Below, in pieces: positions 47,001-58,653 of a stretch of 64,000 nt of DNA. This stretch comes from Sparassis latifolia. Its lineage: Eukaryota > Basidiomycota > Agaricomycetes > Polyporales > Sparassidaceae. The stretch spans positions 1,116,001-1,180,000 of the forward strand of contig CM031557.1 in NCBI GenBank assembly GCA_018466975.1. The letters are read 5' to 3'. The position numbers and the translations under genes were made by a program. The notes under the pieces were generated by a model. That model was not told the origin of the DNA. It saw only the letters and a program-made list of their open reading frames with translations, and made no database searches. The stretch's first letter is position 1, and the number at the start of each line of letters is the position of its first letter.

Positions 47001-48106
47001 AGTTTTCAGTAATGTTTTTATATTAATTTTATAAAATGACATAGCACCATCATTTTGAAGCTATTTTTCAGCGAAGTCTTTTAGAATGCATACTAATCAC
47101 CTTTTAGTCATGTTTTTATATACTTTTTAGTAACATTCTTATACAGTTTTGATAAAAAGGCCCAGTAATATCATTTTATCTTTTAGGTAATTCTAGTCAG
47201 AGATACTTAGCAATATGTTAGACTATTATCAGGTAGCTACAAATAAATTATTGTTTACACTATACTAGATTATCAACTGATATTAAATGGTATGCAAAAG
47301 GTTGATAGGCAACATAGCAGACATATAAGACTTATGTGATAACATAACATATTGGTGTTGTAAAGTGTTTTGCATACTCTAATACACTATTATAAGGCTT
47401 TTATAAACAACCATTAGGTGACATGTTATAAGTAAGTCATGACTATAATATTGTTAGAAGCTTACCATATATTACTAAGCAATATACCAGTTATTAAATA
47501 ACATTGTAGACTATTATACTGCTTTTATTTAAAAAGCACTAGCATTTTCTTGTAGCTTTTTGTATAGACATATAGATGACATGCTGAACTATCGCAGAAC
47601 TGTTGCCAAATATTCTTAAGTAAAATATTAAATGAAGAGCATACTAAAATATTGTAATGCAGTTGTTGATAATATTTAGAGTAGTCAAATAATATTTTAA
47701 GTTATTCTAATACTTTATTTCTTTTTAGTATTTGTATAAAATGAATTTATACATAAATTTAGTTGAAATAAAAACAGAGTTTCAAAGCTTCAAAAAATGA
47801 TACACTGACAAGAAAGACTTGAGTTTTTTATACTTATTAGTATCACATGAAATTTTAGTAGATTTTCATTTAAAGTGACTGTTTTGAGTGAATACAAATA
47901 GTGAAACCTTAAATAGATATTAAATAAGAATACAAGATGCTATGCAATGCAATACAATGAATCACTCTTCACAAGTAATTAACTACTAAAGAGTAATATA
48001 GAATAATTAAAACATGTAGAAATAATTAGATAATAAGAGGAAGACAGGAACACAGAACCTCAGAAATTGTTCCTGCCATACAAAGCAGTGGCCTACTCCC
48101 CACAAG
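44042..48106 (+). mobile_element. E element copy E2, about 4.1 kb
   Basis: The 5' end is T|TAAGATTTCTGAGGTACGA and the 3' end is CCTACTCCCCACAAG|T. The order is: 5' module, two TGTAGCACNGCAGGAAGT segments, palindrome type 2 (45013-45090), the roughly 45-bp array (45160-45600), the 49-bp array (45610-46175), the 98-bp array (46590-47200) and the AT-rich tail. It lacks the peptide-precursor cassette found in E1 and E4. Confidence 0.85.
45013..45090. repeat. Fold-back palindrome, type 2, in E2
   Basis: Arms TCAACACACGGCTGAGTTTA..GTCGATG (45013-45047) and complement (45057-45090), loop GACCTCACC. The palindrome is the same as at 21694-21771 but with a different loop. Confidence 0.9.
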
Positions 48107-48107
48107 T

Positions 48108-48289
48108 ACCAGACTGTCTGCTTCAGTCAGCAGTCGTACCTGATGAGTTGCTTTCTGAGGATGTTCTGCAGTAAAGTAACCAGGTTTCAATTTCAAGGCA
48201 AGATGCACCTTCTCTTCTTGAGCTGCCACCTTCTTTGCAGACTTTGTGGTCAGCAAAAGTTCATCTTCACTTTCTTACTCCTCCGCTGT
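48108..48289 (-). pseudogene. Unidentified gene fragment between E2 and E3
   Basis: The minus strand is open and reads KSAKKVAAQEEKVHLALKLK, PGYFTAEHPQKATHQVRLLT and EADSL, then meets E2 sequence. The only non-repeat DNA here is these 182 bp. Family not recognised. Confidence 0.45.
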
Positions 48290-51200
48290 TACAATTCCTG
48301 AGGTACGAAGGAATCATTCTTTATAGGATAGAGCTTCCGCCAAATTCTGAGAGACAGATCAAACGGACCCTATGTGTGAGAACAACTTTTCAATACAAAT
48401 TTGCATGCATGATGTGCACCTAGTCCTGCGTTAGGTCTAGGGTTTAACTACAAACTTTGTAGTGCCTGTTCTTACTGTACTACAGCTTGCATACAGTCAG
48501 TCTTTCAAAGTGATTGTAGTAGAAACCAACGCGACTTGCACAAATAGTAATCAACAGAAGTGCCACAGCAGCCATAAAGGATCAATGCATCATAGTCAGT
48601 GATATTATAGAAGCAAATACTAATTTCAACAGATAAAAAGCAGTACCACTGAAATCTGTGAAGGAAATAGAGCATGATGCTCTCTTAAACCAAGTAAATC
48701 TGAGTAAAACTGGCAGAGATATCTCAGTTTTGGATTAGAATGCTCAGTGTAAAGTGCAGAAAAATTGTATAAATGCCAGGAAAATTTGAGAATGACTCTA
48801 AAATGCACATGAACATGTTAGATAGGGCGCCTTATTTTTTACAAGTGGTGCACATTGAAGAAACAAGCAGAAGTGAAATAAAACTGAGAAAATGGATTGT
48901 AGCACTCCAGCACATGATCCTGATGTTCTAAGAGTAGCACCGTCGGATTTAGCTTGAAAATCTGGTTAGAATGCCTATTAGCTCATCCAAGTCCGAGGAG
49001 AATTGAGTGAACTACAAGCCTGGCAAGTTTGGCTAGAAGTGCTTTGAGCCAAAAGTGTCACATGCCACCCGAGTCGTACGGCGCAAAACGTGACCTGCAG
49101 GGCATGTGATATGTGGCTGAAGACATGTGGCTGAAGACAAACATGCAGAATAAAATGCAAAAAAATCGCACAAATACCAGAAAAATTATGGCATGGCCCT
49201 TTGATGATAGTGGACTTGTGGAACTCACTAAACAGTATTGCAAGCTATTGTAAGGTCCTTACAAATCTATACTAGGTGGCATTTCAGACTACTGTAAGCC
49301 CTTTACAAATACATACTAGATGGCATATTAGAATATTGTAAGGCCTTACAAACCAACACTAGAGGGTGTAATAGAATTCAACAAATGATATAATAAGGCA
49401 TGGAAGCAGGCTTAGCAAACACTACTAGACAACATACTAGAAGTCAGTATAACACTTTGTAGGCTATTATAGGGCCTTTATCAACCAATGGTCAGTGGTA
49501 TACTAGACTATTGTAAGCATATCACAAAGTGACACTAGATGACATGTCTGACTATTATAAGGTCCTTACAAACTCGTACCAGATGGTGTACCAGGACCCT
49601 TACTAGAGATTATTAGACACTATTGTGGGTTACTGAAGATTCTTACAAAGTGATACCAGATAACATTTCAGACTATTATAAGCTCATTGCAAACTGATAC
49701 TGTAGGATATATTAGGGGCGGGTATAATAGGGTGTTGTTGACTTACTGAATATTACTAGACAACATATTAAGAGTCGGTAGATGACCTTGTAAACTACTG
49801 TAAGACTCTATAAACTCATACTACTCAGTGTAGTAGAATATTGTAGAATGCTTACTAGACATTATATGGCATACTAGGAGTCAGTAGAAAATTTAATAGA
49901 CTATAAGAGGCTTGTTAATGGTTTCTAGGTGGTATATTAGAATGCAGTAGATGACATTGTAGATTGTTATAAGACCTCTAGAAACTGATACTAGGTGACC
50001 TTTCAGACTATTATAAGACCTTACAAATAAATACTAGGTGGCGTACCAGGCTATTATAATTCTTGTAGAATGAATATTAATGACTTTTTAGTCATGTTTT
50101 TATATAGATTTTATAAAATGACATAGTAATATCATTTTGAAGTAATTTTTCAGCTGAGTTCTTTAGAATGCATACTAGTCACTTTTTGGTAATGTTTTTG
50201 CACACTTTTTGCAAAATGACATAGTAATATCATTTTGAACCCATTTTTCAGCCGAGTTCCTTTAGAATGCATACTACTCACTTTTACGAATGTTTTTGTA
50301 AACTTTTTGAAAAACAACATAGTAATATCATTTTGAAGCCATTTTTTGGCTGAGTCTTTTAGAATGCATAGTAATCACTTTTTAGTTATGTTTTTATATA
50401 GCTTTTATAAAATGACATAGTAATATCATTTTGAAGTTGCATAGTAATCACTTTTTAGTAACATTTCTATGCAGATTCCATAAAATGACATATTAATATC
50501 ATTTGGCAGCTATTTTTCAGCTGAGTCTTTTAGAATTCATATTAGTCACTTTTTAGTAATATTGTTATATACTTTTTTCAAAACAACACAAAATTGAGTG
50601 CTCTACAAGCCTGGCAAGTTTGACTACAAGTGTGGTAACAAGTGCTTGAAGCCAATAGTGTCACTTGCCACCCAAGTCATGTTTCCTGCTGTATGACTAT
50701 TGTAAGCCCATTACAAGCTGATGATATATCAGGAGCCAGTATAATAGGGTGTTGTTGACTTTGTAAACTATTGTAAGACTCTTATAAACTCATACCACTC
50801 AGTATATTAGAATATTATAGGATGCTTACTCGACATTATTATATGGCATACTAGAAGTCAGTAGAGAATAGACTATAAGAGGCTTATTGATAGTTTCTAG
50901 GTGGTATATTAGAATTCAGTAGATGACATTGTAGATTGTTATAAGACTCCTACAAAGTGATACTAAGTGACCTTTCAGACTATTATAAGATGTTACAAAT
51001 AAATACTAGGTGGCATATCAGGCTATTATAAGGTCATTATAAGCAACTTGCTAAAGGTTAGTAAACTATATAGTATGATATTGTAGGAGGCTTACTAGAC
51101 ATTACTAGATCACGTTATAAAGCATTGTAAGACTTCTATTAAAAATAATAGGTAGTGTGTCAGACTGCTGTAAGGCACTTACAAACTGGTATTAGGTGTC

Positions 51201-52930
51201 ATACTAGAAATCTGATGACATAGTTTCTAGGTGGTATATTAGGATTTAGTAGATGATATTGTAGATTGTTGTAAGACTCCTACAAAGTGATACTAGGTGG
51301 CCTCTCAGACTGTTATAAGGCCTTACAAATAAATACTAGGTGCCATATCAGGCTATTATAAGGTCATTATAAGCAACTTACTAAAGGTTAGTAAACTATA
51401 TAGTATGATATTGTAGGAGCTTACTAGACATTACTAGATCATGTTATAGGGCATTGTAAGACTTCTATTAAAATAATAGGTAGCATGTCAGACTACTGTA
51501 AGCACTTACAAAATTTTATATACTTCTTGAGAAACAACATAGTAATATCATTTTGAAGTCATTTTTCAGCCGAGTCTTTTAGAATGTATACTAATCAGTT
51601 TTTAGTCATGTTTCTATACAGATTTTATAAAATGACATAGTAATATCATTTTGAAGGCATTTTTCAGCCAAGTCTTTTAGAATGCATACTAGTTAATTTT
51701 TAGTAATGTTTTAATATACATTTTGCAAAATGACATAGTGATATCCTTTCAAAGCCATTTTTCGGCTGAGTCTTTCAAAATGCATACTAATCACTTTTTG
51801 ATAATGTTTTTATACTGATTTTATAAAATGACATAATAGCATCATTTTAAAGCCATTTTTCAACTAAATCTTTTAAAATGCATACTAGTCACTTTTTAGT
51901 GATGTTTTTGTATCCATTTTGCAGAACAACATAGTAGTATCATTTGAAAGCAATTTTAAAGGTCGAGAAAGGCGTACTAACAATTTTTAGTAACATTCTT
52001 ATATAGTTTTGATAAAAGGACAGAGTAATATCATTTTAAAGCCATGTTTTAGATCATCCTACTCTGAGATACTTAGTGATATGACTATTATCAGGCAGCT
52101 ACAAATAAATTATTATTCACATTATACTACATTGTCAACTAATATTAAATGGTATGCAAAAAGTTAGTAGGTGAGATAGCAGATATATAATACTCATGTG
52201 ATGACATGATAGATTATTATTATAAAGTGTCACATACTCTTATATACTATTATAAGATTTTTATAAACTATAATCAGATGATATCTTATAGGTAAGTCAA
52301 GAGTATAATATTCTTAGAAGCTTACTATATATTACTAAGCAATATACCAGTTATTGAATAACATTATAGTACTAGCATTTTCTTGTAATATTTTTGTATA
52401 GACATATAGATGGCATGCTGAACTATTGCAGTACCAAATATTTGTAAGTAAAATATCAGATGAATAGCATACTAAAATATTGTAATGCAGTTAGTACTAA
52501 TGCTTAGAGTATCTAAATAGTAATATAAGTTATTCTAATACTTTATTTCTTTTTGATATTTGTATGAAATAAATTTTTATATAAATTTAGCTGAAATAAA
52601 AACAGAGTTTCAGAGCTACAAAAAATCATACACTAACAAGAAAGACTTGAGTTCTTTATAGTTATTAGTATCACATAAAGATTTAGTAAATTTTCATTAA
52701 CAGTGACTGTTTTGAGTGAATACAAATGATGAAACCTTTAAATAGATACCAAATAAAAATATAACATATTATACAATGCAATGGACCACTCTTCCCAAGT
52801 AATCAACTACTAAGGAATAATACAAAATGATTAATACATGTGAGAACAACTGGATGATGAGAAAAATGCAGAAAAACAGGACCTCAGGAATTGTTCCTGT
52901 CATGCAAAGCAGTGGCCTACTCCTCACAAG
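48290..52930 (+). mobile_element. E element copy E3, about 4.6 kb
   Basis: The 5' end is T|TACAATTCCTGAGGTACGA and the 3' end is CCTACTCCTCACAAG|T. In place of a full palindrome it has only the outer arms GTGTCACATGCC..GGGCATGTGATAT (49057-49115). It contains two rounds of roughly 45-bp array plus 98-bp array (49210-50590 and 50690-52080), as if the central block had been duplicated. Confidence 0.85.
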
Positions 52931-55021
52931 TAGAATTGAGTGAGCTACAGGCCTCGCAAGTCTGGCTGAAAGTGTGAGAACCAGTTGCAAGAGACTTGCC
53001 TAAATTGGTTAAGGTTTGAGCGGACAACGAAAAAAGTGTCGATGTGATCTAAAAAATCGAGCGCATCGACACTTTTTTCGTTCTCAGCGCTCTGGTGGCT
53101 GAAGAATTACTAAATGCAGAAAAATGTTCAAAGTCAGCATTTCTGTTTCTGGACTAAAGAGCCATTTACCAGGTATACCCGGGACCACTATAGCTTGGCT
53201 TCCAGGTTATTAGCTTCATTAGTAACTGTTGTAAGGCAGCTTTTAAGCACTATAGGCTCGGAGTTTTGGTATAAGTACAGGTTATGACAACTATAAGGCC
53301 TTTACAACACAAACTAGATGACATATCAGAATATTATGAGGCCCTTATAAACTGATTCTAGAGGGTGTACTAGAATTCAATAAACAGTATAATAAGGCAT
53401 TGTAGGAGGCTTACTAAGGGTTACTATACAACATGCTAGAAGCCAATATATCCCTTTGTAGGCTACTGTAAGGCCCCTACCAATGGATACTAAGTGGTAT
53501 ACTAGACTATTGTAAGCATCTTATAAACTGATACTAGATATCTAACTATTCTAAGGCCCTTATAAACTCGCATACTAGGACATTTACTAGATGACATATC
53601 TAACTATTGTAGGGTCATTGTAAACATGTTTACTAGGACACTTACAAGAGATTCATAGAGACTATTGAAGGTTACTGATGATTGTTACAAAGTAATGCCA
53701 GGTAACATTTTCGACTATTGTAAGCTCATTACAAACTGATATTATAGGATCTATTAGGAGCCAGTATAGTAGGGTGTTGTTGACTTGCTGAAGATTACTA
53801 GACAATATACTAAGAGTCAGTAGGCGACTGTGTAGACTATTTAATAGTACGGCCCTTATCAACCCACACAACTTACCAATGTATAGTGGAACATTGTAGG
53901 ACACTTACTACATAGTATTAAATGGCACACTAGGAGTTAGTGGAGAATACAATAACAATTTCTTGTATACATTTAAATATATTGTTATAGGCACATTTGT
54001 AACAGTTTCTAGTGTCATTTTTTGTAGTGATTCCTATTGGGCACTTATTTGGTCTTTGCGTGGCTGTGTCAGGATCTGATGCTTCACTGTCCTCTGTGGG
54101 GTCCTCTTCCATGAAAGCAATGGCAGCAAATTGTGCCAATTTCAGAGCTTTGTTTCTCTCGCGTGTTGCTGCAGCTTTGAGCTTAGTTTGAGCACGTTTG
54201 TCGGCCTGCTTGATATGAAGAGTGCCTGCAATTTTGGCATGCCACTGGACCCTATTCTCAACCAGTGACTGTGGAGGTGTGAGTGTGCGAGAGAGACACC
54301 GTCGCAGGAGATGCCTGTTACGATTCCCGAGGTGCGAAGAATCATTCTTATACAGGATGAGCTCTAGAGGCGCTTATCCTGTCACGACGTTTTCCCAAAC
54401 CGTGGAAACGACTTTTGACTACAACTTTTGTATGTGTGACCTAGGGTTAGGGCTGAGTTTGTAGGAATGCCACAAGGGTTAGGGTCAGGCTTCATTTACA
54501 AATGTTCTAACAGCTACTGACTGTAACTACAAGCGGACATTCAAAAAAAGTTGTATTGAAAACCGACGCGACTTGTACAAATAACTATCAACAAATGGGT
54601 GGCTGTGGCACTTAGATTAGATATCAGATATCAGCTGTACTTCAATATACAGCGTAACCACAGAGGCACGTGATGTATATGTTAAGTGCGATGTGGGTAT
54701 GCCAAATGTGGAATGCTCCTGTGGTCGTGACTGTTAGCTGCAGGCAAAACCACAGGGGTACACAGATGTTTATATCGAGCGTGATGCGGGTATGTCAAAT
54801 GTGGTACATTCCTGTGGTCATGACTGTTAGTTGTGGGCATGATCACAAAGGCACGTGAAAGAAGGTGTTCTTGCAGTGCGGATACCTATCTGAAGTGCAA
54901 TGTCTATACAGTTGGAAATGTTTCACGTGGCACACACCTGGAGTTGTGTCCCTTGGTTGCAGTTGTGACCACAGGCATGTGAAAATGTGCGTATTGCCTG
55001 TGGGGACCCATATTATAGCGG

Positions 55022-55642
55022 TCAGTGTGATTGCAATTCAGGAGGGCTCGTGATAACATGCAATCTGTCTCTGATTTCTGTGAGTGATGATGCTAATATC
55101 TTGCCATTACATGGCGCATCTCTTTCCATGAGGGTGGACGCCAGTACCCTGCCATTACATGGCAGGTCTCTTTCCATGAGGGTGGACGCCAGTACCCTGC
55201 CATTACATGGCAGGTCTTTTTCCATGAGGGTGGACGCCAGTACCCTGCCATTACATGGCAGGTCTCTTTTCGTGAGGGTAGACACCAGTACCCTGCCGTT
55301 AAATGGCACATCTCTTTTTGTGAGGGTGGATGCTTGTACCCTGCCATTACATGGCATGTCTCTTTTCGTGAGGGTGGACGCCAGTACCCTACCACTACGT
55401 GGCACATCTCTTTTTGCAATGGTGGATGCCAGTACTGTATCATTACATAGCACATCACTTTCAATCGTGGACATTAGTACCGAGGTGGTAGGAGATAATA
55501 TAAAACCATCTGCAGAAGTAAGCACTGATGATGAGTCATTAGACAATACTACATTACCTGCTGTATCAATCCATGGATGCTGTAGATAGCAAGCTGGACA
55601 TATGTAGACAGCAATGGCAATCAGCCAAAGAAGAGACAACAT
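55022..55642 (-). CDS. Candidate Kex2-processed repeat peptide precursor (secreted), 206 aa
   Basis: The ATG at 55642 (context CCAATATGT) opens MLSLLWLIAIAVYICPACYL, a hydrophobic signal-peptide-like N-terminus without charged residues. A spacer rich in Ser, Thr and Asp follows to about residue 70. Then come 16-residue units of the form D-x-P-C-N-G-R-V-L-A-S-T-L-T-K-R. Lys-Arg pairs stand at residues 77-78, 93-94, 109-110 and 125-126. The later junctions are EK (141-142) and ER (157-158, 173-174). The protein ends VITSPPELQSH. Fungal kexin cuts after KR, so the early units would yield similar 14-residue peptides. This is the architecture of mating-pheromone-like and repellent-type repeat precursors in fungi. 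The DNA repeats are exactly 48 bp. The plus strand is also open here for 200 codons but without a signal-like start. Function, expression and family membership are inference. Confidence 0.6.
   Translation of the reverse strand: MLSLLWLIAIAVYICPACYLQHPWIDTAGNVVLSNDSSSVLTSADGFILSPTTSVLMSTIESDVLCNDTVLASTIAKRDVPRSGRVLASTLTKRDMPCNGRVQASTLTKRDVPFNGRVLVSTLTKRDLPCNGRVLASTLMEKDLPCNGRVLASTLMERDLPCNGRVLASTLMERDAPCNGKILASSLTEIRDRLHVITSPPELQSH
55102..55485. repeat. Eight exact 48-bp tandem units
   Basis: Units start at 55102, 55150, 55198, 55246, 55294, 55342, 55390 and 55438, each exactly 48 bp, with core TGCCATTACATGGCA..CTCTTT..GAGGGTGGACGCCAGTACCC. The two other copies have 46-51-bp units. Preservation of a length divisible by three only in E4 is consistent with coding use. 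Confidence 0.95.
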
Positions 55643-58600
55643 ATTGGAGTGTGCTTAATGCAATGGTCAGAGTTGAGTCAATGATGGTGGTTTTGTAGCA
55701 AGAAGCTGAGGCTGCAGAACGGGCAGAATTTTTGAATTCAGCACTCTGAGTTAGGTCTAGCTAGAGTCAGACTACAAATTTTGTACTCTCTGGTGTTAAT
55801 GAACTACATCGTGACTAGAATGGGGGTTTCAAAGTGGTTGTAGTGAAAACCAATGCGACTCACACAAATAAAGCTCAATAGAAGTGGTACAGCAGCCACA
55901 GGAGGCTGATGCATTATAGTTAGGGAAGTGAAGGAAGCACATAGTAATTCTAAGATGTAGAAATGAGTATTATTAAAATCTATGCATAAAATAGTGCAGA
56001 ATACTCTCTTAAACCAAGGAAGTCTGAGTAAAACTGGCTGAGATACCTCAGTTTTGGATTAGAATGCTCAGCCTAAAGTGGAGAAAAATCGTAAAAATTC
56101 CAGTTAAATTGTAGAATCACCCTATAAGGCACATAAACATGTTATATAGGGCGCCTTATTGATTACATACAGTGTACATTTGTTTTTCCTGGAAGAAACA
56201 AGCAGAAGTGAGAGAAAACTGAGAAAATGGATTGTAGCACTGCAGGAAGTAATGCTGATGTTTTGAAAGTGACACCATCAGATTCAGCATAAAAATCCGG
56301 TCAGAATGCCTACCGGGTGTATCAAAATCCGAGTAGAATTGAGTGAGCTACAAACCATGCAAGTTTGGCTAGAAGTGTGGGAACCAGTTGCTAGAGACTT
56401 GCCTAAATTGGTTAAGGTTTGAGCGGACAACGAAAAAAGTGTCGATGCGATCCAGAAAATCGAGCGCAACGACACTTTTTTCGTTCTCAGCGCTCTGGTG
56501 GCTGAAGAACTACTAAATGCAGCAAAATGTTCAAAGTCAGCACTTCTGTTTCTGGACTAAAGAGCTGTTCACCAGGTATACCCGGGACCACTATAAAGCT
56601 TGGCTTCCAGGTTATTAGCTTCATTAGTAGCTGTTGATAACAATCTCTTGTATACATTTTTTGTAGCGATTCTTGTAGGCACATTAGTAACAGTTTCTAG
56701 CATCATTTTTTGTAGTGATTCTTATAGGCACATTTGTAACAGCCTCTAGTGTCATTTTTTGTAGTGATTCTAATAGGCACATTTGTAACAGTTTCTAGGG
56801 TCATTTTTTGTAGTGATTCTTATAAACACGTTTGTAACACTTTCTAGTGTCATTTTTTTTGTAGTGATTCTCATAAACACGTTTGTAACAGTTTCTAGCG
56901 TCATTTTTTGTAGTGGTTCTTATAGGCACATTTGTAACAGTTTCTAGGGTCATTTTTTGTAGACATTCTTATAAGCACGTTGGTAACACTTTCTGAGGTC
57001 ATTTTTTGTAGTGGTTCTTATAGGCACATTTGGAATAGCTTCTAGTGTCATTTTTTATAGTGATTCTTATACACACATTTGTAACAGTTTGTAGTATCAT
57101 TTTTTGTAGTGATTCTTATACACACATTTGTAACAGTTTCTAGTGTCATTTTTTGTAATGATTCTCATAGGCATATTTGTAACAGTTTCTAGGGTCATTT
57201 CTTGTAGTGATTCTTATGTATTAAGAGTCAGTAGATGAATTTGTAAACCACTGTAAGGCTCTTTAATCCTTGTAAAATGAATATTAATAATTTCAAGTAA
57301 CAGATTTTATAAAATGACATAGTAATATCATTTGAAGTTAGCTACTTTTAGTACTGTTTTTATATTTTTTTGCAAAACAACTTATATCACTGAAGCCATT
57401 TGTAACAGTCTTTTTCTAGTGTCATTTTGAAGCCATTTTTCAGCTCAGTCTTTTAGAATGCATACTCATAACTTTTTAGTAATGTTTTTATATAGATTTT
57501 ATAAATTGATATAGTAGCATCATTTTGAAGTCATTTTTTAACTTAGCCTTTTAGAATGCATACTAGTCACTTTCAAGTAATGTTTTTGCATACTTTTTGC
57601 AGAACAACATCGTAGTATCATTTTAAAGCAATTTTGAAGATGATTTTTATGAGAGGTGTACTAATAATTCTTAGTAACATTCTTATATAATTTTGATAAA
57701 AGGACAGAGTGATATCATTTTAAAGTCATATTTTAGATGATCCTACTCTGAGATACTTAGCAAGATGTTAGACTATTATTAGACAGCAACAAATAAATTA
57801 TTCTCTACATTGTACTAGATTATCAACTAATATTAAATGGTAGGTACAAGATTGGTAGGCGACATAGCAGACATATAAGACTCATGTGATAACATACCAT
57901 ATTATTGTTATAAAGTGTGTTGCACACTCTTATATACTATTATAAGATTTTTATAAACTATAATCATATGGCATCTTATAAGTGAGTCAAGAGTATATTA
58001 CTATCAGAAGCTTACTATATATTATTAAGCAATATACCAGTTGTTGAATAACATTATAGACTGTTATAATGCTTTTATGTAAAAAGAACTAGCATTTTGT
58101 GGTAAATGTTTTATATAGACAAATAGATGACATGTTGGACTATTGCAGAACTGTTACTGAATATTTCTAAGTGAAATATTAGATGAATAGCATACTAAAA
58201 CATTGTAATGCAGTTGCTAATGATACCTGGTGTATCTAAATAATATTATAAGTCATTTTAATACTTTATTTCTTTTTAGTATCTGTATAAAATGAATTTT
58301 TACATAAATGTAGTTGAAACAAAAACCAAGTTTCAGAGCTTCAAAAGATTATACACTAGAAAAAAGACTTGAGTTCTTTACACTTATTAGTATAGCATCA
58401 AATGTTAGTAGATTTTTGCCTAAAGTAACTGTTTTAAGTGAATGCAAATGGTGAAACCTTTAAGTAGATACTGAATAAAAATACAACATGCAATGCAATG
58501 CAATGGACCACTCTTCACAAGTAATCAACTACTAAGGAGTAATACAAAATGATTAATGCATGTGGAAACAATTAGATGATGAGAGAAAGGCAGGAACACA

Positions 58601-58653
58601 GGACCTCAGAAATCGTTCCTGCCATGCAAAGCAATGGCCCACTCCCCACAAGT

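Larger units (their letters stand above)
54319..58652 (+). mobile_element. E element copy E4, about 4.3 kb, carrying the intact peptide-precursor ORF
   Basis: The 5' end is T|TACGATTCCCGAGGTGCGA and the 3' end is CCCACTCCCCACAAG|T. It is collinear with E1. Differences are mostly homopolymer lengths, plus a rearranged or shortened stretch at about 57290-57420 relative to 19340-19590. Confidence 0.85.
52926..58653 (+). repeat. Direct segmental duplication of 14995-20800
   Basis: From CAAGTAGAATTGAGTGAGCT onward the sequence follows 14995-20800 almost base for base. It includes palindrome type 1 (53026-53082), the roughly 45-bp array, the gene fragment (54037-54318), E4, and its second palindrome (56429-56485, one arm mismatch). 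The first junction is at CAAGTAG, shared between the 3' end of E3 and the inner part of E0. This suggests a recombination or insertion join rather than transposition of one element. Confidence 0.9.
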
